From JBEIHX01 sp040381075 (lineage in GTDB: Bacteria; Pseudomonadota; Alphaproteobacteria; Caulobacterales; Aquidulcibacteraceae): a DNA stretch of 64,000 nucleotides. The position numbers and the translations under genes were made by a program. The notes under the pieces are model-generated. The model saw only the letters and a program-made list of their open reading frames with translations. It did no database searches and had not been told where the DNA came from. Below are positions 26,308 through 35,567 of this stretch, in pieces (the first letter of the stretch is position 1; every line of letters starts with the position of its first letter). The DNA lies in contig JBEIHX010000012.1 of assembly GCA_040381075.1 (NCBI GenBank), positions 1-64,000 on the forward strand, written 5' to 3'.

Positions 26308-26343
26308 GTCAGGCGGGCGGTCAGGCGGGCGGTCAGGCAGGCG
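26308..26343. repeat. tandem array, 3 x 12 bp, upstream of sucD
   Basis: Unit GTCAGGC(G/A)GGCG. It lies in the 249 bp divergent gap between the DUF1475-like gene and sucD; nothing else was recognised there. Confidence 0.88.
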
Positions 26344-26499
26344 CGCCAGACCCGCCAGCGGCGCCCGACCGCCGGGCGCCAGGGCCGGACGGCCAGCCTT
26401 CAGGGGCCGTCCGCCACTTTCAATGGTTTGCAGCGCGCGACGGCTGCGCTATGGGGTCGCCTGCTTCGTCCACACGCGACGCCGGGGGCCTCGTTTCGC

Positions 26500-27384
26500 A
26501 TGTCCATTCTCGTCGACAAAGACACCAAGGTTCTCACCCAGGGTTTCACTGGCAAGACCGGCACCTTTCACAGCCAGGCCGCCATCGATTACGGCACCCG
26601 CATGGTCGGAGGCGTCAGCCCGGGCAAGGGCGGCTCGAGCCATCTCGGCCTGCCCGTGTTCAATTCGGTGGCGGAGGCCAAGGCGAAGGTCGGCGCCGAC
26701 GCCACCGTGATCTATGTGCCGCCGCCCGGCGCCGCCGCCGCGATCGAGGAGGCGATCGATGCAGAGATCCCGCTGATCGTGACAATCACCGAAGGCATTC
26801 CCGTGCTGGACATGGTGCGGGTCAAACGCAGGCTGCAGGGATCCAGGTCGCGCCTCATCGGGCCCAACTGCCCTGGGTTGCTCACCCCTGGCGAGTGCAA
26901 GATCGGGATCATGCCGGGCAACATCTTTTCCAAGGGTCGGATCGGCATCGTCTCGCGCTCAGGCACGCTGACCTATGAAGCCGTTTTCCAGACGACCAAT
27001 GTCGGCCTGGGTCAGTCTACGGCCGTCGGCATCGGCGGCGATCCGGTCAAGGGCGCGGAGTTCATCGACATCCTCGAGCTGTTCCTGGCGGATCCTGAAA
27101 CCGACGCCATCATTATGATCGGCGAGATCGGGGGATCAGCCGAAGAGGACGCTGCGCAGTTCATCGCCGACGAGGCGCGCAAGGGCCGCAGGAAGCCGAT
27201 GGCCGGTTTCATCGCCGGGCGCACGGCGCCGCCGGGGCGGCGCATGGGCCACGCCGGGGCGATCATCTCCGGCGGCTCGGGCGGGGCGGACAGCAAAATC
27301 GAGGCTATGCGCAGCGCCGGTATGGTGATCGCGCCGAACCCCGCCGCCATGGGCCAGGCCATCCTGGAAGCCATCAAGGCCTGA
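26500..27384 (+). CDS. sucD: succinate-CoA ligase, alpha subunit
   Basis: Alpha subunit of succinyl-CoA synthetase, which carries the phosphohistidine; 294 residues. CoA-binding domain motifs (TQGFTGKTGTFHS, GGVSPGKGG), the ITEGIPVLDM strand, the IGPNCPGLL loop and the active His in RRMGHAGAII are all present. ATG at 26500 has no clear Shine-Dalgarno; the upstream open frame is not family-like. It precedes sucA by 386 bp, and sucC is far away on the other strand. Confidence 0.95.
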   Translation: MSILVDKDTKVLTQGFTGKTGTFHSQAAIDYGTRMVGGVSPGKGGSSHLGLPVFNSVAEAKAKVGADATVIYVPPPGAAAAIEEAIDAEIPLIVTITEGIPVLDMVRVKRRLQGSRSRLIGPNCPGLLTPGECKIGIMPGNIFSKGRIGIVSRSGTLTYEAVFQTTNVGLGQSTAVGIGGDPVKGAEFIDILELFLADPETDAIIMIGEIGGSAEEDAAQFIADEARKGRRKPMAGFIAGRTAPPGRRMGHAGAIISGGSGGADSKIEAMRSAGMVIAPNPAAMGQAILEAIKA

Positions 27385-27475
27385 CGTCGCCGGCACGGCG
27401 GCGCTGCGGTCTGCGGTGCGCCGGGCTGGGGCCTGACGCCCTGTCGCGCGCGGGCCGGCCCGCCTGTCAGGCTTC

Positions 27476-27530
27476 CCCGGCAGGCGTGTCCCGGCAGGCA
27501 TGTCCTGGCAGGCATGTCCCGGCAGGCGGG
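27476..27530. repeat. tandem array, 4 x 14 bp, sucD/sucA gap
   Basis: Unit CCCGGCAGGC(A/G)TGT with single-base variants (one copy CCTGG). It is the first of two arrays in the 386 bp gap 27385-27770. The array lies inside what should be the sucD-sucA transcription unit. Confidence 0.9.
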
Positions 27531-27571
27531 AGGCCAGGATGGCCGGGTGCGCCGTCCATTTGGTCCCGGCC

Positions 27572-27650
27572 TCCCGGCTCAGAGGCCTCCCGGCTTAGAG
27601 GGCTCCCGGCTCCCCGGCTGGCGGCTCCCCGGCTGGCGGCTCCCCGGCTC
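27572..27650. repeat. compound tandem array (2 x 16 then 2.6 x 15 bp)
   Basis: TCCCGGCT(C/T)AGAG(G/G)C-type 16-mers change, after a short TCCCGGC, into TCCCCGGCTGGCGGC 15-mers. All begin with TCCC(C)GGCT, so the second family looks derived from the first. The AT-richer stretch after it (27660-27760) could carry the sucA promoter, but no clear -35/-10 pair was found. Confidence 0.85.
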
Positions 27651-27770
27651 AGGGCCCGCTGACGACGCGACGCAAAAGGCCTTCAAACTTCCTCCGACAC
27701 ATCTTAGAAGACATGCGAGCGCCCCATGGCGGCGTGAAATTCTGCAATTATGGTCGGGGACCCTCACGAA

Positions 27771-30731
27771 ATGGCTGACGATGGCCGCAGCGTGCCGAAC
27801 GCGGCGCTCCTGGAGACAACCTTCCTCTACGGCGCCAATGCGCCCTACGTCGAAAGCCTCTACGCGCGCTACCTGACAGATCCGAACAGCGTGCCTGCCG
27901 AATGGCGAGACATGTTCTCCCGTCTGGGGGACAGCCCGGAGTCAGTCGCCGCCGCAACGCAGGGGCCCTCCTGGAAGCGGGCCAACTGGCCGCCTGCCGA
28001 GCGCAACGAGCGCACCGCCCTGCTCGACGGCGACTGGGCCGCGCTGGAGCCCAGGATCGAACGCAAGATCACCGCATCGCGTCCGGCCGCAAGCGTGCAG
28101 GACGTGGCCCAGGCGACCCGCGATTCGCTGCGCGCGCTGATGATGATCCGCGCCTACCGCATCCGGGGTCATCTCGCCGCCAATCTGGATCCGCTGGGAC
28201 TTGAGAAGCGCGAACCGCAGCCCGAGCTTGATCCGGCCCATTACGGCTTTACGCCCAACGACTGGGATCGTCCGATCTTCATCGACATGGTCCTGGGCCT
28301 GGAACACGCCACCATTCGCCAGATGCTGGACATTCTGCGCCGCACCTATTGCGGCAGTGTCGGCATCGAGTTCATGCACATCTCCGACCCGGCAGAGAAA
28401 GCCTGGCTGCAGGAACGCATCGAAGGTCCGGACAAGGAAATTTCCTTCACCCGGGAAGGAAAGCAGGCCATCCTGAAGAAGCTGATCGAGGCAGAAACCT
28501 TCGAGCGCTTCGTTCATCGGCGCTATCCCGGAACCAAGCGCTTCGGACTTGACGGCGGCGAGGCCCTTATCCCGGCGCTTGAGCAGATCATCAAACGCGG
28601 CGGCAATCTCGGCCTGGAGGAAATCATCCTCGGCATGCCGCACCGCGGCCGCCTCAATGTGCTCGCTGCGGTGATGGGCAAGCCCTATCACGTGATTTTC
28701 CATGAGTTTCAGGGCGGCTCCGCCACGCCGGAAGACGTCATGGGCTCGGGCGACGTCAAGTATCATATGGGCGCCTCGTCGGATCGCACCTTTGACGCGC
28801 ACAAGGTTCACCTCTCGCTGACCGCGAACCCATCGCATCTGGAAATCGTCAATCCGGTTGTTCTTGGCAAAGTGCGCGCCAAGCAGATGCAGCGGCCACA
28901 GATGGACCGAGAGAGCCAGATGCGCGCCGTCATGCCGGTGCTGCTGCACGGCGACGCCGCCTTCGCAGGACAGGGCGTCGTCGCGGAATGTTTTGCGTTG
29001 ACCGGTCTGCGCGGCTACCGGACCGGCGGCACCATCCACCTCATCGTCAATAACCAGATCGGCTTTACAACGGCGCCGCGCTATTCGCGCTCCTCGCCCT
29101 ATCCCTCCGACGTCGCCCTGATGGTCCAGGCGCCCATCTTCCACGTCAACGGCGACGATCCCGAGGCCGTCGTGTTCGCCGCCAAGGTGGCGACAGAGTA
29201 CCGTCAGAAATTCCTCAAGGACGTTGTCATCGACATGTTCTGCTATCGCCGCTTCGGCCACAACGAAGGCGACGATCCGACGATGACGCAACCCAACATG
29301 TATCGGGTCATCAAGGATCATCCTCCGACCAGGGAACTCTACGCCCAGCGTCTGGTGCAGAACGCCGCAGCAGGACCCAACGAAATCGATGCGTGGATCA
29401 AGGATTTCGATCGCTTCCTTGACGAGGAGTTCGAGGCGGCCAAAGCCTACCGCGCCAACAAGGCCGACTGGCTCGACGGCGTGTGGTCAGGGATGCAGGC
29501 CGCGAGCAAGGACGAGGACGCGCGCGGCGACACGGCTGTGTCGCTTGAGCGCCTGCGCGCCCTCGGACTGAAAATCACCGACATCCCCACGAACTTTGAC
29601 GCCCACAAGACGGTGCAGCGCACAATCCAGGCGCGCCGCAGGGCGATCGAGGCGGGCGAGGGCGTGGACTGGGCGCTCGGCGAGCACCTCGCTTTCGCCA
29701 CCCTGCTTGATCAAGGGTATCCGGTGCGCCTGTCCGGTCAGGACTCCTGCCGCGGCACGTTCAGTCAGCGCCACAGCCACCTGATCGACCAGACGACAGA
29801 AGAGCGGTACACGCCGCTCAACGCTATCGGTCCCCACGCCGCGCACTACGAGGTGATCGACTCGCTTCTCTCCGAAGAGGCGGTTCTCGGCTTTGACTAC
29901 GGCTTCAGCCTCGCCAGCCCGAATACGCTTACCCTGTGGGAGGCCCAGTTCGGCGACTTCGTGAACGGCGCGCAGGTCGTGATCGATCAGTTCATCTGCT
30001 CGGCCGAGCGCAAGTGGCTGCGCATGTCAGGTCTCGTCATGCTGTTGCCGCACGGATACGAAGGCCAGGGGCCGGAGCACTCCTCAGCGCGTCTTGAGCG
30101 ATTTCTGCAGCTGTGCGCCGAAGACAACCTTCAGGTCGTCAACTGCACCACGCCCGCCAACTACTTCCATGCGCTTCGCCGCCAGCTCATGAGGGAGTTT
30201 CGCAAGCCGCTGATCGTCATGACGCCGAAGAGCCTTCTGCGTCACAAGCGCTGCGTGTCCAAACTGAGCGAAATGGGCCCGGGATCATCATTCCACCGCG
30301 TGTTGTGGGACGACGCCCAGCTCGATCCTGCGCTGTCATCCGTGCAGCTCGCCGCCGATGACGACATCAAGCGTGTCGTGCTGTGCGCCGGCAAGGTCTA
30401 TTACGATCTCTTTGAGGAGCGTGAGAAGCGCGGGCGTGACGACGTCTATATCCTGCGTGTCGAGCAGTTCTATCCGTTCCCGGCGAAATCGCTCATCAAG
30501 GAACTCGGCCGCTTCCGCCAGGCCGACATCGTGTGGTGCCAGGAAGAGCCGAAAAATATGGGCGCCTGGACATTCTTGGATCCAAAGATCGAGTGGGTGC
30601 TGGAGAAGATAGGCGCCGCAAACCGGCGCGCGCGCTATGTCGGCCGGCCGGCGACGGCCTCGACGGCCGCCGGGCTGATGTCCAAACACATGAAGGAATT
30701 GCAGGCCTTCCTCGACGAAGCCTTCGCCTGA
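27771..30731 (+). CDS. sucA: 2-oxoglutarate dehydrogenase E1 component
   Basis: Thiamine-diphosphate-dependent decarboxylase of the 2-oxoglutarate dehydrogenase complex; 986 residues from the ATG at 27771. The N-terminal helix that binds the complex (LLETTFLYGANAPYVESLY) is followed by catalytic motifs GMPHRGRLNVLA, GDAAFAGQG and the metal/ThDP loop RFGHNEGDDPT, then the transketolase-like Pyr domain (SGQDSCRGTFSQRH, LPHGYEGQGPEHSS). An ATG seven codons upstream (27750) is also possible; the later one has GGGGA upstream. sucB follows after 61 bp with a hairpin between. Confidence 0.96.
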   Translation: MADDGRSVPNAALLETTFLYGANAPYVESLYARYLTDPNSVPAEWRDMFSRLGDSPESVAAATQGPSWKRANWPPAERNERTALLDGDWAALEPRIERKITASRPAASVQDVAQATRDSLRALMMIRAYRIRGHLAANLDPLGLEKREPQPELDPAHYGFTPNDWDRPIFIDMVLGLEHATIRQMLDILRRTYCGSVGIEFMHISDPAEKAWLQERIEGPDKEISFTREGKQAILKKLIEAETFERFVHRRYPGTKRFGLDGGEALIPALEQIIKRGGNLGLEEIILGMPHRGRLNVLAAVMGKPYHVIFHEFQGGSATPEDVMGSGDVKYHMGASSDRTFDAHKVHLSLTANPSHLEIVNPVVLGKVRAKQMQRPQMDRESQMRAVMPVLLHGDAAFAGQGVVAECFALTGLRGYRTGGTIHLIVNNQIGFTTAPRYSRSSPYPSDVALMVQAPIFHVNGDDPEAVVFAAKVATEYRQKFLKDVVIDMFCYRRFGHNEGDDPTMTQPNMYRVIKDHPPTRELYAQRLVQNAAAGPNEIDAWIKDFDRFLDEEFEAAKAYRANKADWLDGVWSGMQAASKDEDARGDTAVSLERLRALGLKITDIPTNFDAHKTVQRTIQARRRAIEAGEGVDWALGEHLAFATLLDQGYPVRLSGQDSCRGTFSQRHSHLIDQTTEERYTPLNAIGPHAAHYEVIDSLLSEEAVLGFDYGFSLASPNTLTLWEAQFGDFVNGAQVVIDQFICSAERKWLRMSGLVMLLPHGYEGQGPEHSSARLERFLQLCAEDNLQVVNCTTPANYFHALRRQLMREFRKPLIVMTPKSLLRHKRCVSKLSEMGPGSSFHRVLWDDAQLDPALSSVQLAADDDIKRVVLCAGKVYYDLFEEREKRGRDDVYILRVEQFYPFPAKSLIKELGRFRQADIVWCQEEPKNMGAWTFLDPKIEWVLEKIGAANRRARYVGRPATASTAAGLMSKHMKELQAFLDEAFA

Positions 30732-30755
30732 CGATACCGCACTGCAAGCTATGCC

Positions 30756-30775
30756 GCGCGGCGGCTGCGCCGCGC
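30756..30775 (+). other. perfect 8 bp hairpin between sucA and sucB
   Basis: GCGCGGCG-GCTG-CGCCGCGC forms a perfect stem with a tetraloop, 24 bp after the sucA stop and just ahead of the sucB Shine-Dalgarno (CAGGAG). It could attenuate, protect an mRNA end or be a processing point that sets the E1:E2 ratio. Confidence 0.6.
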
Positions 30776-30792
30776 TGGCCAGGAGTTGAACC

Positions 30793-32013
30793 ATGGTTGA
30801 TATCCCCGTGCCCGCCCTCGGCGAATCGGTGACCGAAGCCACCGTCGCGTCTTGGAAAAAGAAGCCCGGCGATGCGGTCGCCAAGGATGAGGTCCTCGTC
30901 GAGCTGGAAACCGACAAGGTCTCGCTGGAAGTGGCGAGCCCGGAAGCCGGCGTTCTGAGTGAAATCCTCGCCAATCAGGGCGACACCGTCCAGAAGGGCG
31001 GTCTGCTGGGTCGGATCACCCCAGGAGGCGCCGGCAAGGCCGCCGCCGCCGGCGCTGTCTCCCCGGCCCCATCCGGCGCAGGCGCGAAGCCCGGTCGCGC
31101 CCAGCCAGCCCCTGGCGCCCCTGGCGCGGCTGCGTCTGTCGGACCGGCTGTGCAGCGCATCGGCGCGGAGAGCGGACTGGACCTGTCGAAGGTCGCGGGC
31201 ACCGGCAAGGACGGGCGCGTCACCAAAGGCGATGCGATCGCCGCGCTCGCCGCGCTGGCCGCAGCGCCCACGCCGGCGACGCCGCCCACGCCAGGCGCCC
31301 CGCGCGCCACCAGCGCGCGCGAGGAACGCGTGCGCATGACCCGCCTGCGCCAGACCATCGCCACGCGTCTGAAACAGGCGCAGCAGACCGCTGCGATGCT
31401 CACGACCTTCAATGAGATCGACATGAGCGGCGTGATGGCGGTGCGCGCCAAGTACAAGGACATCTTTGAGCAGAAGCACGGCGTGAAGCTCGGTTTCATG
31501 AGTTTCTTTGTGAAAGCGTGCGTGCAGGCGCTCAAGGAGCTTCCGGCCGTCAACGCCGAGATCGACGGCGCCGACATCATCTACAAGAACTTCTACGATA
31601 TCGGCGTCGCCGTCGGCACCGAGAAGGGTCTGGTGGTCCCGGTGGTGCGCGACGCCGACCACATGAGCCTTGCCGAAATCGAAAAGACCATCGGTGAACT
31701 CGGCAGGCAGGCGCGCGACGGCGCCTTGACCCTTGAGCAGCTCCAGGGCGGGACGTTCACCATTTCAAATGGCGGGGTCTACGGCTCGCTCATGTCGACC
31801 CCGATCCTCAATGCGCCGCAGTCAGGCATCCTCGGCATGCATAAGATCGAGGACCGTCCGGTCGTGGTGAACGGGCAGATAGTGATCCGCCCCATGATGT
31901 ACGTTGCGCTGAGCTATGATCACCGGATCGTCGACGGCAAGGAGGCCGTCACCTTCCTCGTGCGGGTCAAGGAAAGCGTCGAGGATCCGGAGCGCCTGGT
32001 GCTGGACATCTGA
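30793..32013 (+). CDS. sucB: dihydrolipoyllysine-residue succinyltransferase (E2 of 2-OGDH)
   Basis: E2 core of the 2-oxoglutarate dehydrogenase complex, 406 residues. The order is lipoyl domain (lipoyl Lys in ELETDKVSLEV, about residue 43), a Gly/Ala/Pro linker, the E3-binding domain (AVQRIGAESGLDLSKVAGTGKDGRV, in pieces from 117), a second Ala/Pro linker, and the acyltransferase domain ending with the active-site YDHRIVDGKEAV. ATG at 30793 follows CCAGGAG. The E3 gene (lpd), often next, is not here: the gene ends in a convergent gap with a tandem array. Confidence 0.96.
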   Translation: MVDIPVPALGESVTEATVASWKKKPGDAVAKDEVLVELETDKVSLEVASPEAGVLSEILANQGDTVQKGGLLGRITPGGAGKAAAAGAVSPAPSGAGAKPGRAQPAPGAPGAAASVGPAVQRIGAESGLDLSKVAGTGKDGRVTKGDAIAALAALAAAPTPATPPTPGAPRATSAREERVRMTRLRQTIATRLKQAQQTAAMLTTFNEIDMSGVMAVRAKYKDIFEQKHGVKLGFMSFFVKACVQALKELPAVNAEIDGADIIYKNFYDIGVAVGTEKGLVVPVVRDADHMSLAEIEKTIGELGRQARDGALTLEQLQGGTFTISNGGVYGSLMSTPILNAPQSGILGMHKIEDRPVVVNGQIVIRPMMYVALSYDHRIVDGKEAVTFLVRVKESVEDPERLVLDI

Positions 32014-32041
32014 CCCCAGGGCCTGCGCGGGCGAACGCTCC

Positions 32042-32093
32042 CCCAAACGCCAGACCCAAACGCCAGACCCAAACGCCAGACCCAAACGCCAGA
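32042..32093. repeat. tandem array, 4 x 13 bp, sucB convergent gap
   Basis: Four identical CCCAAACGCCAGA units, period 13, in the 124 bp gap between the stops of sucB and the RraB-like gene. The array occupies the place where a terminator would be expected. Confidence 0.93.
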
Positions 32094-32137
32094 CCCAGGG
32101 GCCGGATCCAGACACCAGACCCTGCGATCAAGACCGG

Positions 32138-33010
32138 TCACGTCACCCGGTCCCTCGCGGCGATGATGTCCTGCCCGCCAGCCAGACCGGTGATGATGTC
32201 ATCCATGGCGGCAGGCTGCCACGGCATCGGGTGCGCGGCGCTGTCCGCAAGGCGCACCACCGTGTGATCCTCACTCAGCGTCAGGGCGCCTGTCCGTCCG
32301 ACCCGGGCCGTCGTGAGGGTGGCGCCGTCAATCCCCGGCATGCGTTCGCCGGCCTCCGCCATCGCCGCCAGCAGGGCGTTCCAGCCCTCTGGCGTGTCCG
32401 TCGCCCTGACCCCGAGCCGGATTTCGAGCCGTGCAACGGCCTCAGGGTCAGGCCAGCCGACGCCGGAGCGGAACACCACCTCACAGGGCAGCTGCGCAAT
32501 TGGCGCCGCGCGGGCGAGCGGCAGTGCGGCAAAGCCGGTATGCCAGACCAGGAGCGGCTGGCGATACCGCCTTGGCGCATCCCGCACGGCGTCGGCGCCT
32601 GCGGGCCGATCCGTGACGAGGGCGCTGACGTCGAGCAGAAGATAGCCCCGCCGATCGCCCCCAAGATACACGCCATGCCCGAACCGCCCATCCGGCAGCG
32701 GCACGGCGAAGCCAGCGCCGGCCGCGACGCCAGTCCTGTGCGTGAGGGTGCAGGGCTGGATGTCGAGGCCCCTGCCGGCGCCTCCGGCGTCGACGGCCCG
32801 GCCATGTCCGTCATAATCGAGCCCCTGGGCGCGCGCGAGCGCTTCAATCCGGGCGATGGCTGCCTCGCTGTCGCGTCCGGGGCGCAGAAGATCCCGCACG
32901 ACAAGGCCGCCAGGAACCATGCTGACCTCCATCCCGGCGGGGATGGTTGCGCGAAATCGTTTCAGCGCCGCCGCGCCGCCATAGATGAAATGCTCGATCC
33001 TGACCGACAT
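32138..33010 (-). CDS. two-domain protein: RraB-like and Imm26-like
   Basis: A 290-residue cytoplasmic protein that I read as a fusion. The first 75 residues (IEHFIYG... ending ALARAQGLDYDGHG) follow the pattern of the RraB fold, whose proteins bind and inhibit RNase E. The middle part (GAGFAVPLPDGRFGHGVYLG, about 105-125) resembles the Imm26 immunity fold (FxIPLxDGxxGYGxVLG). The C-terminal 100 residues are unassigned. Both domain calls are pattern recognition with modest support. ATG at 33010 has GAGG upstream; a TTG five codons earlier is weaker. It lies 55 bp downstream of the oligopeptidase gene on the same strand. Confidence 0.55.
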   Translation of the reverse strand: MSVRIEHFIYGGAAALKRFRATIPAGMEVSMVPGGLVVRDLLRPGRDSEAAIARIEALARAQGLDYDGHGRAVDAGGAGRGLDIQPCTLTHRTGVAAGAGFAVPLPDGRFGHGVYLGGDRRGYLLLDVSALVTDRPAGADAVRDAPRRYRQPLLVWHTGFAALPLARAAPIAQLPCEVVFRSGVGWPDPEAVARLEIRLGVRATDTPEGWNALLAAMAEAGERMPGIDGATLTTARVGRTGALTLSEDHTVVRLADSAAHPMPWQPAAMDDIITGLAGGQDIIAARDRVT

Positions 33011-33065
33011 CGCAGCCGACCTCAAAAACGCCCGGAGCGCGCAGGCGTCGACGCCGCCCTCGGCC

Positions 33066-35285
33066 TCACGCCTTGCCGAGGCACCAGAGGGCGAAGGCGT
33101 GGCTCTCGGCGATCTCCTTCAGCCGGTCAAAGCGGCCGGACGCTCCGCCGTGACCGGCGTCCATGTTGACATGCAGGAAGAATGGCCCTGCATCCGGCGC
33201 CGTCGCGCGCAGGCGCGCGACCCACTTCGCCGGCTCCCAATACGTCACCTGGCTGTCCGACAGGGCCGTCTGGGCCAGCAGCGGGGGATAGGCCTTGTCA
33301 GCGACATTGTCGTAGGGGCTGTAGGCCGCCATGTAGTCAAAGGCCGCCTTGTCCGTGATCGGATTGCCCCATTCTGTCCACTCCGGCGGGGTGAGCGGGA
33401 GCTCGCCGTCGCTGATCGTGTTGATCACGTCGACAAACGCCACGCCGCCGATGACGCCGGCAAACAGCTCAGGGCGCTGGTTCATGACCGCGCCAACCAG
33501 CAAACCGCCGGCGGATCGGCCTTCGATCACGATACGGCCGGGGGCTGCGAACTTCTGCTCGACCAGCGCCTCAGCCGCGCGCGCGAAATCGGAGAATGTG
33601 TTCTGCTTTTTCATCAGCTTGCCGTCGAGGTACCACTGTCGTCCGCGCTCCTGACCGCCGCGGATGTGCGCGATGCAGTATACGAGACCGCGATCGACGA
33701 GCGGCAGACGCGCTGTGGAAAAGCCCGCAGGCATGGAGATCCCGTACGATCCGTAGCCATACAGCAGGGCCGGCGCCGAGCCGTCGATGGGCGTTGCACG
33801 GTGGTGCAGAATGGTGAGCGGAATCTGCGCTCCGTCGCGCGCCGTCGCGTTCACCCGGCGAACCACGTAATCCGACTTGTCATGACCTGACGGGATTTCC
33901 TGGGTTTTCCTCAGGACGCGGGTGCGCGCCGCCATGTCGTAGTCGTACGTCTCCGAGGGGGTTGACGGCGAATTGTAGGTGAAGCGCAGGATTGAGGTAT
34001 CCCACTCGAAGCCGCGCAGCACCTCCAGGTCATAAGCCTCTTCCGTGAAGTCGATGGCGTGCTCTTCATTCGAGGCCATGTCGCGCACCACCAGGCGCGG
34101 CAGCGCATTGACCATCTCGCTGATCACCATGCGCCCCTTGAACAGGATCATGCCGTCGATGAACCGGCCTCTCTCGTGGCCGATGAAGTCGCGCCAGTTG
34201 CGCGCTGATGTGCTCCCCGTCGGCGTGCGCATGATTTTGTAATCGGTTGCGCCGTCAGCGTTGGTGCGCAGATAGAAGTGATCTGCGTGGTGATCGGGCT
34301 GGTACTCAACGCCCGGTCGATAGGCCGTAAAGCGCCGCGGCCGCGCGTTCGGCGTGGCGAGGGGAAGGACCAGGACGTCGGTGCTCTCGCTTTCGCCCCG
34401 ATAGATCATCATGTAGGCGCCCGAGGACGTCCTGTAGATGGACATCTGGAAGGCGGGATCCTTTTCCTCGTAGATCATGATGTCCCTGGACGGATCCTGT
34501 CCCAGAACATGGCGCATGACCTTCGCCGTGCGGAAGTTTTCGTCGAGCAGGGTGTAGAAACACGTCCGCGAGTCCGGCGCCCACACAAGGTCGGCCGCCG
34601 CCCCCTCGATCCGCGCCGGCATGTCCTTGCCGGTGGCCGCGTCGCGAAAGCGCAGCGTCGCCTTGTTGCCGCCCTCCAGATCGACAAAATAGGCGATCGT
34701 CGCATGGTCGGGACTGTGCGCCCATCCCTGCAGACGCCAGAACTTCTCGCCCTGGGATTCCGCGTCGCCGTCGATCAGGATGTGCTCCGCGCCCTCAGGG
34801 GTCCCGCCCGCCGCATCCACCGCGAGGCGGTAGACGATCGGATACTGACCTCCGGTGCGGAAGCGCGTCGCATAGGCGTAGGGGCCGTCGCGCGCGGGCA
34901 CGCTTGAATCATCCTGCTTCAGCCTGCCCTTCAGTTCGTCAAACAGCTGCGCGCGCAGTCCTGCGGTGGGATCGAGCAGAACCTCTTTGACATAGGCGTT
35001 CTCGGCGTCGAGATGTGTCCGGATCTCCGCGCTGAGACTTGACGGATCGTCGATCACCGTCTGCCAGTTGGGGTCGCGCAGCCAATGGTAGGGGTCGATC
35101 CGGGTGCGGCCGTGCTGCGTGATGGCGTGCGGGCGCACCTGCGCGATCGGGCCCTGCGGCGCGCCGCGGCGCGCGGCGCGGACCGGCGTCGGCCCGGTTG
35201 GGGCCGCAGCCGCTCCCGCCAGGACGGCGCCTGCCAGGGCGGCGCCCGACAGCAGGATGTTGCGGCGTGAGGGTTCGTGCGACAT
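33066..35285 (-). CDS. S9 family peptidase, oligopeptidase B-like, Tat-exported
   Basis: A 739-residue prolyl-oligopeptidase-family serine peptidase. The N-terminus SRRNILLSGAALAGAVLAG is a twin-arginine signal. A seven-bladed propeller region (about 110-440) precedes the alpha/beta hydrolase domain with the nucleophile in GRSAGGLL (about 580), the Asp region (ALSDSQVTYWEPAKWV) and the His in NMDAGHGGASGR. The pattern GxSAGG with MNQRPELFAGVI is that of oligopeptidase B (PtrB) and relatives, which cut after basic residues. ATG at 35285; a longer frame lacks a Shine-Dalgarno. The upstream dehydrogenase gene is separated by 282 bp with repeats. Confidence 0.9.
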   Translation of the reverse strand: MSHEPSRRNILLSGAALAGAVLAGAAAAPTGPTPVRAARRGAPQGPIAQVRPHAITQHGRTRIDPYHWLRDPNWQTVIDDPSSLSAEIRTHLDAENAYVKEVLLDPTAGLRAQLFDELKGRLKQDDSSVPARDGPYAYATRFRTGGQYPIVYRLAVDAAGGTPEGAEHILIDGDAESQGEKFWRLQGWAHSPDHATIAYFVDLEGGNKATLRFRDAATGKDMPARIEGAAADLVWAPDSRTCFYTLLDENFRTAKVMRHVLGQDPSRDIMIYEEKDPAFQMSIYRTSSGAYMMIYRGESESTDVLVLPLATPNARPRRFTAYRPGVEYQPDHHADHFYLRTNADGATDYKIMRTPTGSTSARNWRDFIGHERGRFIDGMILFKGRMVISEMVNALPRLVVRDMASNEEHAIDFTEEAYDLEVLRGFEWDTSILRFTYNSPSTPSETYDYDMAARTRVLRKTQEIPSGHDKSDYVVRRVNATARDGAQIPLTILHHRATPIDGSAPALLYGYGSYGISMPAGFSTARLPLVDRGLVYCIAHIRGGQERGRQWYLDGKLMKKQNTFSDFARAAEALVEQKFAAPGRIVIEGRSAGGLLVGAVMNQRPELFAGVIGGVAFVDVINTISDGELPLTPPEWTEWGNPITDKAAFDYMAAYSPYDNVADKAYPPLLAQTALSDSQVTYWEPAKWVARLRATAPDAGPFFLHVNMDAGHGGASGRFDRLKEIAESHAFALWCLGKA

Positions 35286-35433
35286 TGGCGGTCTCCCGGG
35301 TGCGGCTGCACTGATCTCAGTACGGCGTGTCAACCTGGCGACTTCGTCGCGCGCCGCCCCTCAGACGTCAAGCCAGCGGGGCCCTGCCCGCCGGGTCAGG
35401 CCGGCGATGCGCAGGGCGCAGGCCCCCCCGGAA

Positions 35434-35475
35434 GAGGGCCCCGGACGCGGGCCCCGCAAGCAGGCCCCGCAGGAC
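35434..35475. repeat. degenerate tandem array, 3 x 14 bp
   Basis: GC-rich units around GGGCCCCG(G/C)A, in the 282 bp gap between the dehydrogenase stop and the oligopeptidase start. Less regular than the other arrays. Confidence 0.6.
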
Positions 35476-35567
35476 ATGTCAGGGCGGGTGCGCACGGCAG
35501 CGCCGGGCGACAGGGACCGGGCGACGCCCCGCGGGCGCCCCTGTGCGGCCGGAAGTCTTTGCCCGGA

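Noticed and set aside
32042..32093. Rho-independent terminator after sucB
   Set aside because: The region is a direct repeat without inverted symmetry or a T-run, so it is listed as an array only.
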